Part shown: positions 1 to 15,414 of the stretch, one piece after another
Numbering within the stretch: position 1 is the stretch's first letter
Layout of the letters: every line of letters starts with the position of its first letter
Made by a program: the position numbers and the translations under genes
NCBI GenBank assembly: GCA_013399015.1
Contig: VWZX01004903.1
Span: 249,716-313,715 of the forward strand
DNA length: 64,000 bases
Origin: Galbula dea
Lineage: Eukaryota > Chordata > Aves > Piciformes > Galbulidae
Reading direction: 5' to 3'
Notes under the pieces: model-generated
Told to the model about the DNA's origin: nothing
Seen by the model: the letters and a program-made list of their open reading frames with translations, nothing else
Databases searched by the model: none

Positions 1-2368
<2,368 letters not shown>

Positions 2369-4171
2369 TCATACTGCAGAGTCTGTCCTCCTTTAAACAT
2401 CTGGTTAGCATCATCAGAACAGAAAAGCTAATCAAAATTATTCACCCACAAAATTTCTATTCTCAGCTAAATAAGGCACTACTGAAACCTTTATCCAGCA
2501 AACATATCAAATATTTACTACTGGTTACATTCGAGGAAAGCAGAACTATGGCACTGTTATGCAAAGTAATAATAATAGTATATTTATGAAATCCTTATGG
2601 AAATGGAATATTGTTTTTAGCCAAAAGAAGAATTGCAGAAATAATGTTAATGTGAACTTTCCCATACTCCCCATCCTTGAACCTCAGCTTCTGGAAATAG
2701 TAATGAGTCTGCAGACTCAAGAGCAACAAGCCAAAGTCAGAGATAGGTCCCTTGCAAAGAAGAAAGTGAGGAGAGAAGTAAACACTCCCTGTAAGAACGG
2801 TTGTGGTACTATGAGAAAAGAAGAAAACTTCCAGATGCTGAGCAGCTTCAGGTGTCACCCAACACGGCAAAAAAGGCTGAGCACAAGGCAGTAGTGAGCA
2901 GTGAGACCTATCACTAACTGCAATTGGTAACAGAAAGAACATACTGGGCACTCAGCACAAGCAACCTACATTAAGTTTTTGTGCAGTATTACCTGGGATG
3001 TACATATTAAAGAACAGCAAAGTATATCAGTAAATTAACTCCTATTGCAACTGGATTGTGTTTGGTTTTATTCACTTTAAAGACTGAGAAATGATTAAGA
3101 CTTCCATGGAAATGGGAAAAAAATTCGCAAATTAGTGGAAGGTAGGCTATGAATTTAAAGACATGACAAGCATCAGCATTCTGTGGAGCTGTTCTTACTG
3201 AACTTTACTGACTTCTTCCTAAAATCAAAGTCTTTGATTTCAGACCTGTCCCGAAAGAGTTACGAGATGTGTACATTAGCTTTGCTACAATTAAGTATCT
3301 GGTGTGAATATAGTAATAGCATGTAAATGGTTAAAAGAACGCTAAGAACCTTCCTAGATAACAACTGCTGAACAGATTAAAAATGCTATGAATTAGAAGT
3401 AAAAAAGAAATTAGCAGAGAGAATATTTAAAGTGGAGAAATACCTACAATTTCTGAGATATGGAACTACTAAAATTGTTTTTCAGGGGTTCTAATTTCAG
3501 TTGCTTTAAAATTAGATTTCATAATGCACAGGAAACCGCACTATAAGGAGCAATCTTGCATGAGATGAATTAGATAATGCAATAGATGTTTTCAAATTTT
3601 ATCAGCTATGACCTAATGAATTTTTGAACTTTATACTTTCAGGCTTGTTTTCTGGTTGTGTGCTAGAGAAGAAAATAATGTTTGTTACTAATAGATTTTT
3701 TTAGTGTCATCTGTGAAAGTTACTAGTATTGTCTCACTCTTTCCAGTCACTTGCCATATAGCTCAGACTTTTAACATCATAAATGCTGAGGACTGTTGCC
3801 TCCTTACATTCATTTTAACTTCCCTTCTCCCCACCCACAATCTTCTCTTAACTTCTTGTCCCAGTTTCTTCTCCTTAAGTAGCTTTCTCAAATTTTTCGC
3901 TGTTGCTGGACTGTGCAAGCAAATGAAATCAGGAGAGAAAGGAGCAGATTAACACCAAGCCAGTGGTGAGGTAAGGACAGAACCATGTAGAGCAAATCAC
4001 ATTCTCATGTGTAGCCTACGCTAGGACCCTTGGGTTTTGGTTTTGCCTGCTCCATGACTACAGCAGGTATTTGGAGAACTTCTCAACTCCTTCCCTTCAC
4101 TACTGCTTTACCTACAGGATGATGTATATAATTTTTTTAAAATTATTTTCATCCCACTTCCCCTTGCTCTT

Positions 4172-4210
4172 TAAAAAAACCAACCAGCCAAACAGAAAAA
4201 ACAAGGAAAA
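4172..4210. repeat. A-rich/AACC low-complexity tract
   Basis: A run of adenines interrupted by CC pairs (AAAAAAACCAACCAGCC then AAACAGAAAAAACAAGG). Very similar tracts occur at 33706-33743, 39830-39850, 48625-48686 and 63112-63130, and in reverse orientation at 31970-32020. No flanking element was identified. Confidence 0.6.
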
Positions 4211-7200
4211 CTATAACCAAATATCTGTGCCAAAATAATATCTTAAGGTTGCAAAATCAAGCACTGCAGAATTAATTAATGCTTGTATTAAGATTGTTCT
4301 ATTCTTATTTTATCTTCAGTCTGTGTTTGTGTTAGAACAGAATTTCATGTGTAGACACAAAAGGGCTGAATTAGTATTGTGCAAATACTCTCAGTTCTGA
4401 TATTTCAATTGTTTTGCATACTTTGGCCTTCCAATATTAAGAATAATCTTTTATCACAGTTGCTGTTCTGTCTACAGTCATAGTTAATACATGTATGCTC
4501 CGATAACTCCTATAAGCTATATATATCCACTGGCAGTAGAGATGGAGGAAAGAAAGAGGTGTGGAGTCTGTAGATGGATATATTACTAAGTCAAAGTAAA
4601 GCTAGTGCTATTACAAATCCAGTCTTGCTCTGACCCTATGCTGTCTGTGCCCGTGGTAATTCATTTCTTTTCAGATCACAGAGCAAGGGGGATGCTTTAT
4701 TAGAGAACTCTTCCTCTGCCCACAACATGTATTTGACTACAAAACCATTTCAATGAAGTGACTTGTAAGCTAAAGAGAGAATAGTAAATTACAACATTGA
4801 TATGCTCCCTACCAAAATTTGGGTCAGGTTTAAAACAGTCATTATTTGAGGAAAATGTTTGAAACTTACAGATTCTGGTACTCTTGCTTTTTATGTTATA
4901 CTGTTTTGTGATGGTTTTCTCCTCTGTACAACAAGGTGTTACAAAACTAAAAAAACCATGCTAACATGATAAGCTCATCCAAAATTAGCATTTCACACAA
5001 AGCTGTCACAGCTTACATCTGAACGAAACAGACTGTGAGACACTTTAAATATTCAGCATCCATGTCATAATAACTAATACCTGAATAAGAGGTCAAGCAT
5101 TTGATTACATTATAAACGACAGATTTCCAGCTAACCCATCTGTCTCAGCCACAGGCTTTTGAAAACAAACTACACTTTACAGGTCTGGCTTTCTGAAGGG
5201 CCCCAACAGCAGCTAGTCTGCAATCAAAGCTCACCTCCCAAGCTTTATCATGTCATTATCAAGTCAGTGCTGTGAGAACAGTATGAGATGGCAAAATCAC
5301 CAAAAAAAAAGTGTTTTGCACATAGTCTGTCCCTGCTGTTCTACGAGACTCATAAAGCTAGCAACAGCGAACATCTGCTAGTGGTTCACAAAATCTGCTT
5401 CTCCATATTCACTGTAATTTAACCAGTGAAAGCCTATAAAATGGATAGCATAGAAAGCACAATACACATTCAAAACACAGTATTGCATTCTGAAGACTTG
5501 GATCCAGCTGCTTTTGCCATTTTAAGAAAGCTGGCAGGGCAGCAGTATGCTTTCCAGTTTGCACTAGGATGAAACAGAGATGACTTTAAGGTGGGTCATG
5601 GATTACTAAAATGTAGGGCAAGTGATCAATTCCAGCCATGTAAATGAGGAACACCACAGCTCTGCTAATGCATACAAAAAGAAAACTCGAAATAGAAAAC
5701 AGTATACATCACATTGAGCAAAACCAGTAACACATAATTTCTTATGTTAGAATGAGCTGGTAAACTTTATGATGTGTGTAACTTCAGACAGAATACAAAC
5801 ACCTTTGTGTTTCTGTGACACATCAAATGAGTTGCAGAAACATATTATCTGGTGAAACAAAAAAAACAGCCTTTCACCAAAACAAGTATGTGCCTTAAAC
5901 TGATCCTAAAGGCAAAGAGGCTTAAGTTTTTGTGGCCAAAGTAGAGAATGAGTTCTGAAGAGGAAGGTCGTCTGCAGAGAAAGCACTTTGTGAACTTCAG
6001 TCTTCTGACTGCAAAGCTAAAGCACGCTAGTCCATTATTACAGGGCAAGCAGGTAAAAAGCTAAGATTCTGTCATCAAGATAACTTTTTAACAGTTTGGA
6101 ACTTCCCTATAATCTACACCATTTTCAATTATAGTATACATTGATTTAGAAACAAGCTCATAAACTTGTACTACTGACTAAACTTTGAGGTTTTTCAGTT
6201 TGTGCAGATCTTTAAGAGTATTATCACTGTTTTAACAAAAAAGAAGAAAAATGTGCCCTTTGTCCCAAATACTAGAATAAATAAAAATTGAAAATCATAT
6301 GGCCAACAACTGCCTGTTGGAAGAGCACTTCCCAAATTTGCAGCTGTTCGTTGCCTTAACAGAACACTGACACAAGGATAATGTAATCCATGTCTTACCT
6401 AAGGAAGTTGTCAAATGAGATACCCATTTGACAGCTATCTAGCCTCAAGCAAAAGTGTGAGTGAATATTGTGCCCAGATGGTTAAATTTAGGTCCTCTCT
6501 GGCCAGTGGCATTCAGATGAAGAAACAGAAGTGGGCATAGCAATAGATAAATATGGATAAATAGATAGTGGGGAGTGCAATGAGAGAAGACATAAGGGAA
6601 GTCGGATGCCAGGTAAAACTTTGAAAGTGAGGATGATGAGATTGGGTGAGATGCACATTTAAAGGGTTTGTGTGGCAGGAAATGAATGCTGCTGGGTCAG
6701 AGAAGGAGCAAGTACTTTGTGCTAGAGAAGCACAGAATTTCGCTTGTTGCCAACAAAGGCAGGAGAAGTCCCAGAGATGAGAGTGGGCACATACATTGTC
6801 GACTTTCTCAAACAGCAGAGATACACAGGTGGAAGAAGTAGTAGCTTTCTGACAGCATTAATACGTGGCAACATGTAAATGCCATTTCCTAGACACCTAT
6901 GCTTACAGTGAGGACGAGGAAGCATGTCAGCATTTGAAGTCATCCATATTCTTGTATCTCATGCTGTTTGGACTACTTTGTAGCATATCCCCCAAGTCAT
7001 AAGCTAGAAGACAAACGGTCATTGCCACAGCCACAAGTTTCATCCCACATGACTTCCTACTAAGTACTAAGCTAGCCAGAATAAACTAACATTTGACTGC
7101 AATTTGTGATGCAAAAAGACTCTCCCAGCATCTCCTTACGCTCGTAGGTAAACAACTAGGCATGGTGAACGAGACACTGCGCAGTCAGTTTGCCTGTGCA

Positions 7201-10200
7201 ATATCCACTGACACGTTTTTTGTGTAGGGGCGGATGGCAGGATGCAACACCCTGTATTCTGATAAGGTTTGAAGATTTTGTCCTTCTCCATTGGCAATAT
7301 GGAAACATATCTTCAGGTACCTCATGGTAGAAATGTGCACAGAATCAGTATTAATTGGCAGTATTTCACTACCTCTGTGAAAGAAACCTTTGGTGCACTC
7401 TCTCTCTCTTTCTCCCCCAACTCCAGGAGGGAATCTCTACTTGCACAGCCTATTTGCCATGGCACTTGGGAATGACTAGCTGCAGCCTGCATGCTCCCCT
7501 TGCTGTCCCAGCCATTGGGCATCTGAGTTCTTCTCCATCAAATGCTACAACTGGGTCGGGAGCAGTTCAGGAAGAATGGATGAAGGTGGGTCACAATGCA
7601 GTACAAGAGTCTACGCTCCAAGCATGGGAGGATCACTGTGATCCCTAAAGCAGCTTATTCTTCAATTTCACTATAAAATAGTGTTCCCCATTTAAAACTT
7701 AAAAAAAATCAGATTTGTGAAAGGAGAAAGATAAAGGGATGTGCCCCCTCCATCAAGTCCATTGATCTTTTTTCACAGGGGTTTAATAGACCCATGGAGG
7801 CTGGTGGAACTCGACACTTCTTTGTGTCCACTGTGAAAGATTCATGTAGTATTGCTTATCTGCATGCTGAACTTCATGCTGTTAAGTATCTCAATATAGA
7901 TTTGAATTCTCTGATGGCACACCTGAGTTCCTTCACTGCCAGCAGGAATTGTAAGGTGACTAAATCACTTTTCTGAGCTCTCTGATAAAAAGGATTAGAA
8001 AACTGGCATGCATGAGAATACATTTAGATGCAACTATTAGTTTGCATAATTCATCTTACCAATATAATGCAAGCCATGTAGGATATTTCCAGGACTGGAG
8101 AAAATAGAATCTCAGTTTAGAGTGTAAATGTCTAACCCCAAGCACTGTGGTGACTCACTATGTCTCGATGGGACAAAAAGATGGTCTGAGATTGGGGATG
8201 GGAGCATCACAATTTTCTTCTAAACCCCAGATTTCTACTCAGGTAGGCCCTGAGCTTTTCATATGGGATTCAGTGGAAGTTTATCAGGCTCATTGAGACC
8301 TCTGTTGACACTGCAATACACAATCACTCATTATCAATTGTAGTTAAAGGAAGTACTTATCTCAGAAATGCTGGTTACTCATCTGAAAAACTATTTGTGC
8401 TGATGTTATAGACAAGGAAGGCTAGTGCAACACAAGAGTAGTATTGTTGTAGTGTATACTTCCCACAGCACAGAACGTTAATCATTATAAACTTTTGTTT
8501 TCTCTGAAGAAGGTTGAAATCACTAAAATTGCTAACCAGTAGGATGAAGAGTAATGTGTATGCTTTGCTGAAATGCACCTTAATCTTATCAAAACCACAC
8601 TCTTTCTTTTTCTTAGGAACGTGTTTCACAATATTTAGCATACTGTAACCAACAACTGCAGGTTTATTACAATTTTTCTTCTGAAGAGGTATTTTCAGCC
8701 TGACACTTGACAAATTACCTGCTAAAAGTTTTGGGGTCATGGTTGTTTGGATTTTTTTTGTGTTGCTCTAAGTTAAATATTTTCTTTGTAATTATTGCTG
8801 CAGATTTAGTTAAACAATGTACTCACCTTTTACCCAGTCTACACTTCCCTCTCTGAGAAGGTGGAGAATCTTTTTTCATCTCTTTTCATTTGCATCAACT
8901 TGCACTATAGCTTTGGACCTTCCTGATACTAAAAATTTAGAGGGGTATCTAATGATTTAAAAAAAAGAAAAAGGTGATTGAAGTTTATGTGATAAGAAAC
9001 TGTTGGATTCAGCCGAATTGTTTTTACTTATGCTTCTAACAGGTAATGCCAATAACATGAAGCATTCATCTCATAGTGCCACTTTAAAATTCTACGGCCA
9101 TTGAATAGCCATTTCCTAGGGAATATGAAGTGATTAAACATCTGTCTGAATTGTTCAGCCTGAAGCATACAGGTTCAAGGGATGGTTGAACTTTCTTTCA
9201 AATGTAGTTTGGAGATCACACACAAGTCATTACAAACATATAGCTTGAGTTGTTACTCCATTTTCTTATGCTATAGTGAAGCAATTTGCTCCAAATCAAA
9301 GTTTTATAAGACAAGTGCACTCCAGAGGCTAATTTTTACTCCTGAATGCATGCATGGTTTCCAAATCATTACATAGGTAGAGAAGGATTTGGGCTCTCCA
9401 GATGGGTTGCAAACAGTGGGGAAACATCCTGTACAAGGTTGCTGTCAAAAAGCAGCACATAACGGCCAACACGGTTTTCAAAGTAAATGCATGTAACTTT
9501 CAGATTCAGTGAATACCCTAATAAAATGTGATTACTATGTATAACCTCAGTAATAAAACACTACAAAGGTCAAGAAAAAAATGATTGAATAGTAGCTATG
9601 ATTGGTCCAGCTTTTTACTAAAATCTGTGTGCTATATAAAATATGTAGGTAAAGGCAGGGAGTGATATTTACAAGACCACGCTGGATTAGACAAATGTCC
9701 TATTGCTGTCTAGCTCTAGTGTGAAGTGAGTATAAAGTCTGTCCAAGCTTGGTAGCATTTTACTCTTCTTTTGTGATTTTAAAAATGAAAGGAAATACAG
9801 AAATACTTCAGTGTGTGTCTTTTTCTGCTCCTCTACAGCATGTAAAGAGGCAGTTATAAAGGTGCAATTATACTTGGTGTGTGCCTCTGTGTGTATGCCT
9901 CTTCCTTCAATAACTTCTGAATCTATCAATGAGTGCCAGCTTATTTCAAGAGGGAGTTCATCTATCCAGGATATTAAGTTCTTATATTCCTTGTGTGAAT
10001 CAACATTCAGACAGAGGAAAGTAACTGCTGGGTATTATGCTGAAAGAAGGGCTAATATGCTCACCCTTTATTCAACAGCAGAGAAGCAAGAGAGGAAGAG
10101 AAAAGCATAAAATGCTTCATTAACTTCCTGCTCATGAAACCATGAGTATTTAAAGAATCAAGACACTTTTCAGTTTTTTAAAGGACATAGGTAAGGAATG

Positions 10201-13200
10201 TGTAGCACAAAGTAATATTACACTTCTGAAAATCCCCCACACTTTTACCCTTCCAAAATGTGAAGCAGTGAATGTGTGGCACTCATGCTCTGAACGGTTC
10301 ATGGTGTTTCCTGCTTAGCAAATGAACACAGGGGAGCGATGGCTTTGCGGCAACTTCTCCCCTCGCACGCCCCTGAACAGCTACGTGCAATATCAGTGTG
10401 AAAGAGGGGAGCAAAGCAGCAGTGAGCAGCCATTTCCCAGTTTCAGTGCTGATCTTCCGCTGAGTCAGAATACTTGAACTAAAAATTGCCTGGGGCATCA
10501 GTTTACGCTTATCCCGTCTTCTTGAAGGGATATAACACAAGGGGGATGAGTCTAGAGCCCTCAGATTGCTGAAGGGACTGTGGGCAAGCAGCAGATGGTC
10601 ATCCTACTAGAGAAAAAGACCTCTCTTCTTTTATGGATCTTTGGACTCCATTTAGAGACCATTCACCTCTATTAATAGGTAAACAACAAATTTCAGTTCT
10701 GCAAACACCAGATGTAATGGCTATGAACAATAAATTTTGTTTGTGTGTGTGTATATGTATGCAGTATATTGTGTCAAATGCAATATATGAGACTCCTAAT
10801 TTTTCTCCTTTTCCTTACATTTATCTCTATGCAAACTACATGAAAATGACTTAGTATTTTTCAGTCAGCATTATTTCTAATGAATTATAAATGTGTTTTT
10901 CTTAGGTTCTTTTTTGGGTGGGTTTCTTTTTTTTTAACTGAAAATAAGAAAAGCATTTCTTTTTAATCCCAACTGAAAATTTTGCTTACAATGCAGTGTT
11001 TCTTCCATGTGAAAGTGAATGCAAAGATAAGAAAGGAGGAAAATTAATTCTTCCCAGCATTTGTTTCACAGGGAGGAAGGAGATGCCTTCTTCAGGACTG
11101 GACCCATAGAACTGACCTTCAAAATCCCTACTCCTGTGAGTATCTCTACTGATGTTTGTACAGCATAAGTTTATGCATAGTTGGGTCTGGAATTTAAAAA
11201 AAATAAAACTCAGATTAAGGCTATACAGTTTGTGTCAAAATTTTGGCACTAAAGCTATTTTGTTCCCTTGAATTACTCCAGAAATGCACCTGTTCTTATT
11301 GATGTCAACAAACTAATTGCAAAAATGTGCTGGGCTATATTCCCATATCTTAAATTGCGTGATCATAAGTCCTTTGAGTTCCACATAAACAAAATCAGAA
11401 TTAGGCCCACTCAGGTCATTGCTAGCCTAGTGGGTCTGATCGGCTTTTTAGGATACACAATGATGTTCTCTGGGGAATCAGAAGACAAAACTGAGTCTAG
11501 TAAATTTTATGGTATTGCTGATGAATTTATTCTCAATATATTAAACCAGCAGTTTTACTCTATTGTACCACAGCCTTCTATTAAAATCTCTGTGGTCTTC
11601 TCTACTCACACATATTTTAGCATTATCTAAACTGATTCCTAATATGTAATGTTCCTGTCCTGTTTGGTGATTTATTGGAAAAATTATGATTTCATTTTTC
11701 TTACAGCTACTCCATTTTTCTAGCTGACACTTATTCTAAGAGCCCATAGGTAAACTTTACCTTCTAAGTTAGCGCTCATTTGTAAAATTTCTTAGAAAAC
11801 AGCAACATCCAGTTTTGACAGAGACCAGCACCCCACACGGGGCTAGATTGCTAAGATTAAAGACAAAGACCTAGTAAGAACTAAATTTATTTTCCACAAA
11901 ATAAATATTCTATTAAAACTCAATCAACTAAGTATAATATGGAAAATATTTTTAACTTGTGACACAAGAGACATGCTAATTTCAGAAAGACTCTAATATG
12001 GTAACAGGCAGGCAGAGTAATCTCTCAACACACTTACAGTCCTGTTCTTTCAAGTGCTGCATATCCCAGAACACTGGGTTTTGCATATATTAACACAAGA
12101 GTTACTTAAATTGGCTCATGTTTAAATTACACTATGTGGTTGCACTTCTGTTTAATGGGGTTTGCATTTATTTCCAGTACAGCTTTTTGAGGGATTGTGG
12201 AGTATGGGAAAGGGGCAAGCCATAAGAGAAGTACAACCTTACTCTTTTAACAGGTGACACCTACAAAGGTTGGTTTGTATATACAGCATAGGGCTGTATT
12301 CACAGCCATACCAATGGGAATATGCATGTAATCTTCTGATGTCATGACTGAAAAGGAGTTACTTTAGAATTACAACAGTGTAAAACAGAGAATAATAATT
12401 TTCCAGGTAAGTATTAATGATACCTGTGGTTGGACACCTATAAACCACCCAAAGAATCTCATACATTGGAAGTTCCATACCATTTTGAGTTATCATCAAA
12501 TCAAAGGGTTGTATTTTACATGTTCTTTACCTTTTGCTTGCATAGCATTGCAATATTTTTCAAGAATTAAAATGTTGGTTTATTTTGCTTTTCATAGTCC
12601 TCTTAATACTTTTGACAAATATCCAACTAAAGGTAGATATTTCCTTCGGCCCATACTTGAATCACTGAAACATATGGGTCTCAAGACTGGGAGCTATAGT
12701 GTGCTAAACAGGACAGAAAGTCATCTGTAATACACCTTTGCCAGTAGAGGCTGGTGTTACTGTAGAACACTGCACTCGCCATACAAATGTATTCCATTGT
12801 GTTTTCCTCTTCTGTACAACAGAACAGCCAAAAAGAACCATGGCAAAAGTAGTAAGAAATCATGAGAAACAGTATCTTCAGTTAAGATGTGAAAGGAGAT
12901 AGTCCACTAGTGAAGAAAACCATACAGAAAGGTTGTCTTAATCCCAAGGGCTGCAGCAGTAGCAGTAAGTTGTTGGGGCAGTGTTTAAATGAGAAAGAAG
13001 ACCCACTGATAAGGGAGAGGGTGAAAAAAAAAATTAAGCGTTAAGAAGGGGGGTTCTCATGTATTACACCAGGGTTCATCTGACTTGATAGAAAAGGTTG
13101 CTCAAAGAAAAAACAACAAAGGAAGTCCTACAAGAAGGCTGTAGAAAAGTAGTGAGAACCATGTGATGCATGATCCAGTGAGATACTGTACATGGGAATG

Positions 13201-14570
13201 ATCCGAAAGGCTTACTACTTCTCTTTACATCTTAAGAGCACTGCAGGAAGCTCTCGGCATGCAGCTACTACTATCTGGGTAAATTCTTTCAGCTATGAGG
13301 ATTATCTTCAAAAAAAATTAGCACCTTTCCTGACAAAGTCAAGTGTAAGAGAGCAGACAGAGGCATGCTATTAAAAATCACAGGAAGTATTGATTGAATG
13401 AATATTTCAGGAATAGGCAAATGTGTCTTATCATTTTTCCATTTATCCTTTCTTTCGGCTTTGTTTCATTTATTCCCGCTTCCTGTTTCCTGTATTCTAA
13501 TTTGGAAATCTCTGAAGTATCATTAAAATAAGGTTGTCACAACCCAGCCCAGGTCCCATACAGCACTGCAGCTAGGATTAATATTAATGCTTAAAAATAT
13601 CCTTGAAGAAACCATTTTTATTCAGGCTGCTTGTTATGTTGATGAGAGGAACTTTTGCAGTACAAAACACAAAATGAGCAGGAACCTTACAGGTAAAAAT
13701 GACTGTGGACTGTGACAGCTGGACACAGGTATCAAAATGTTGAGTCTGTAAATTGGGTTCCTACATGTCGATAGTAGATGATTATCTGTGAGTTTAGGAA
13801 AAAGAAAGACAGTCTGGACACCTCATTTATTAGTTTTTTCTTAGCTCATTTCTAAATGACAGCGGGGGCAATAAGCAACAAAATCAGGTTGCTCTGATTA
13901 CTTCCTATTGACCCACAATTGCACCACATACAACTGTGGGAGCAAAGTTTTAATCAGACTGGCAAAAAATTGGCCAATGGGCAAGAGCTTGTAATAAAAT
14001 GGCAATATTTTTTTCAAAAATCATTTTTTGCATGGCTTGTGTTCAAGTGTCTGACAATCTACAACAAATCTGGGTCTGACTACCAGTTACTTAGGTTTGT
14101 AATTAAGTTTAATATGATTTTCATTTCTGAAGATTTACCATGACTAGAATATTACTTTGATACCCAATGTAAGAAGATTTATTGATTAATCCCAGATTTA
14201 TCCTAGACTTATCAAAGGAAAGTGCATGGTGATTCTGCCTCTAAGTTTTTTCTGAGTTGTATTAGAACCTTTTTTAATATGGCTATATAAGTCTATACCA
14301 GGGCAATTCTCCTGGTAAAGCAGCCTGGATGATTTAGAAGTATAAATTAATGCAACATTATACAAATATTCACCATAATTTCACTGACAGGTGATGGATT
14401 GAATTCTCTCTTTGGCTCTATTTTTTTCTTTTTAAACTAATCTGCCTGAGGGTCTGTTCCTTTTAGCATATAAAGTCTTTACGGAAGGGACTGCCTATTA
14501 CTGGTTTTATGCAGTACCTCTTTATGTTACCATAACTCTATAGTAGAAAAGGATGGCTTGACTGCATGGA

Positions 14571-14598
14571 GCATACATGGGCACTTCTCCATGTATGC
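14571..14598. repeat. Perfect 10-bp inverted repeat, 8-base loop
   Basis: GCATACATGG at 14571-14580 is followed by the loop GCACTTCT and then its exact complement CCATGTATGC at 14589-14598. The outward extension is broken by an A/A mismatch, then G/T wobble pairs. It is too short for a microRNA precursor; function unknown. Confidence 0.8.
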
Positions 14599-15353
14599 AT
14601 TATCTATATTTCAATTTCAACTGCCAGCCCACAAAATAAACCCAGAAAGTCCAGTTAAATAATACAAGATATTATTAAAGTGCACTGTCTGCTTACATAA
14701 ATATAAACATCATCTTAACATCACCATGAGACTATTTTGCTCAATAGTTTTTGTACTGTGGCACAACTATATAACCTGACAACCATCCTAGGTATGGTAT
14801 TAGATAGCGTCCTGAGCTTGGATAGTATATAAAAGTTATTTCATTATATATGTCTTCGAGACTGATTTTACAATTCATATGCAGACAGAAATATAAAAAT
14901 GCCTGGGCTTCAGTAGAAGACTTCAAGAAGCTAGTCCTTTGTTTTATTGCTTTATATCTGTGAAGACTCTGATAATGCATACATGTTTAAAGTATAGCTT
15001 AACATAAGCCAACTTCCAAATTCAGCTTCTGGCGACAGCTCCTTTTACATTTCCTCTTGCATGAGCACCCACAGCACCAAAATCCAATCTACTGTGTCAA
15101 ATATATGCATTTGCAAATATATGACTATTTGATAAATGGAGTTGCATCTAGGTTTTTTAGGTTATTTTTAACTGAGATATGTGCATAGTTTACTTTTTAC
15201 CTCACCATTGCAAGCAAATTGCCTCTTTCTGAGGTACAATATGCATATGAAGTTCCCCGAGATGTCTGAACTAGATTCACTGTGAGTACTTATCCAGAAT
15301 GTGCAATTAAAATGTAATTAATTTCTAGATATCATCAATAGTCTGTCATTCCA

Positions 15354-15414
15354 TAAGGGCAATGGACTAGATGACCCATGAAGTCTATTCCTACCCTCAT
15401 ATCTATTATGATTA
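15354..15414 (+). mobile_element. CR1-like LINE 3' tail remnant (old)
   Basis: The segment reads GGACTAGATGACC, then a degraded GGTC..TTCC..ACCCT block and TATTATGATTA. This follows the pattern of the CR1 3' end (TTGGACTAGATGATC, AGGTCCCTTCCAACCC, TTCTATGATT) but is clearly diverged. No coding part of the LINE is attached. Orientation is plus. Short length and decay make the exact family uncertain. Confidence 0.6.

Noticed and set aside
8375..8740. 121-codon minus-strand open frame
   Set aside because: No domain, no splice-site context and composition like the surrounding AT-rich intron; similar frames at 11268-11630, 39047-39409 and 59766-60179 were rejected for the same reason.
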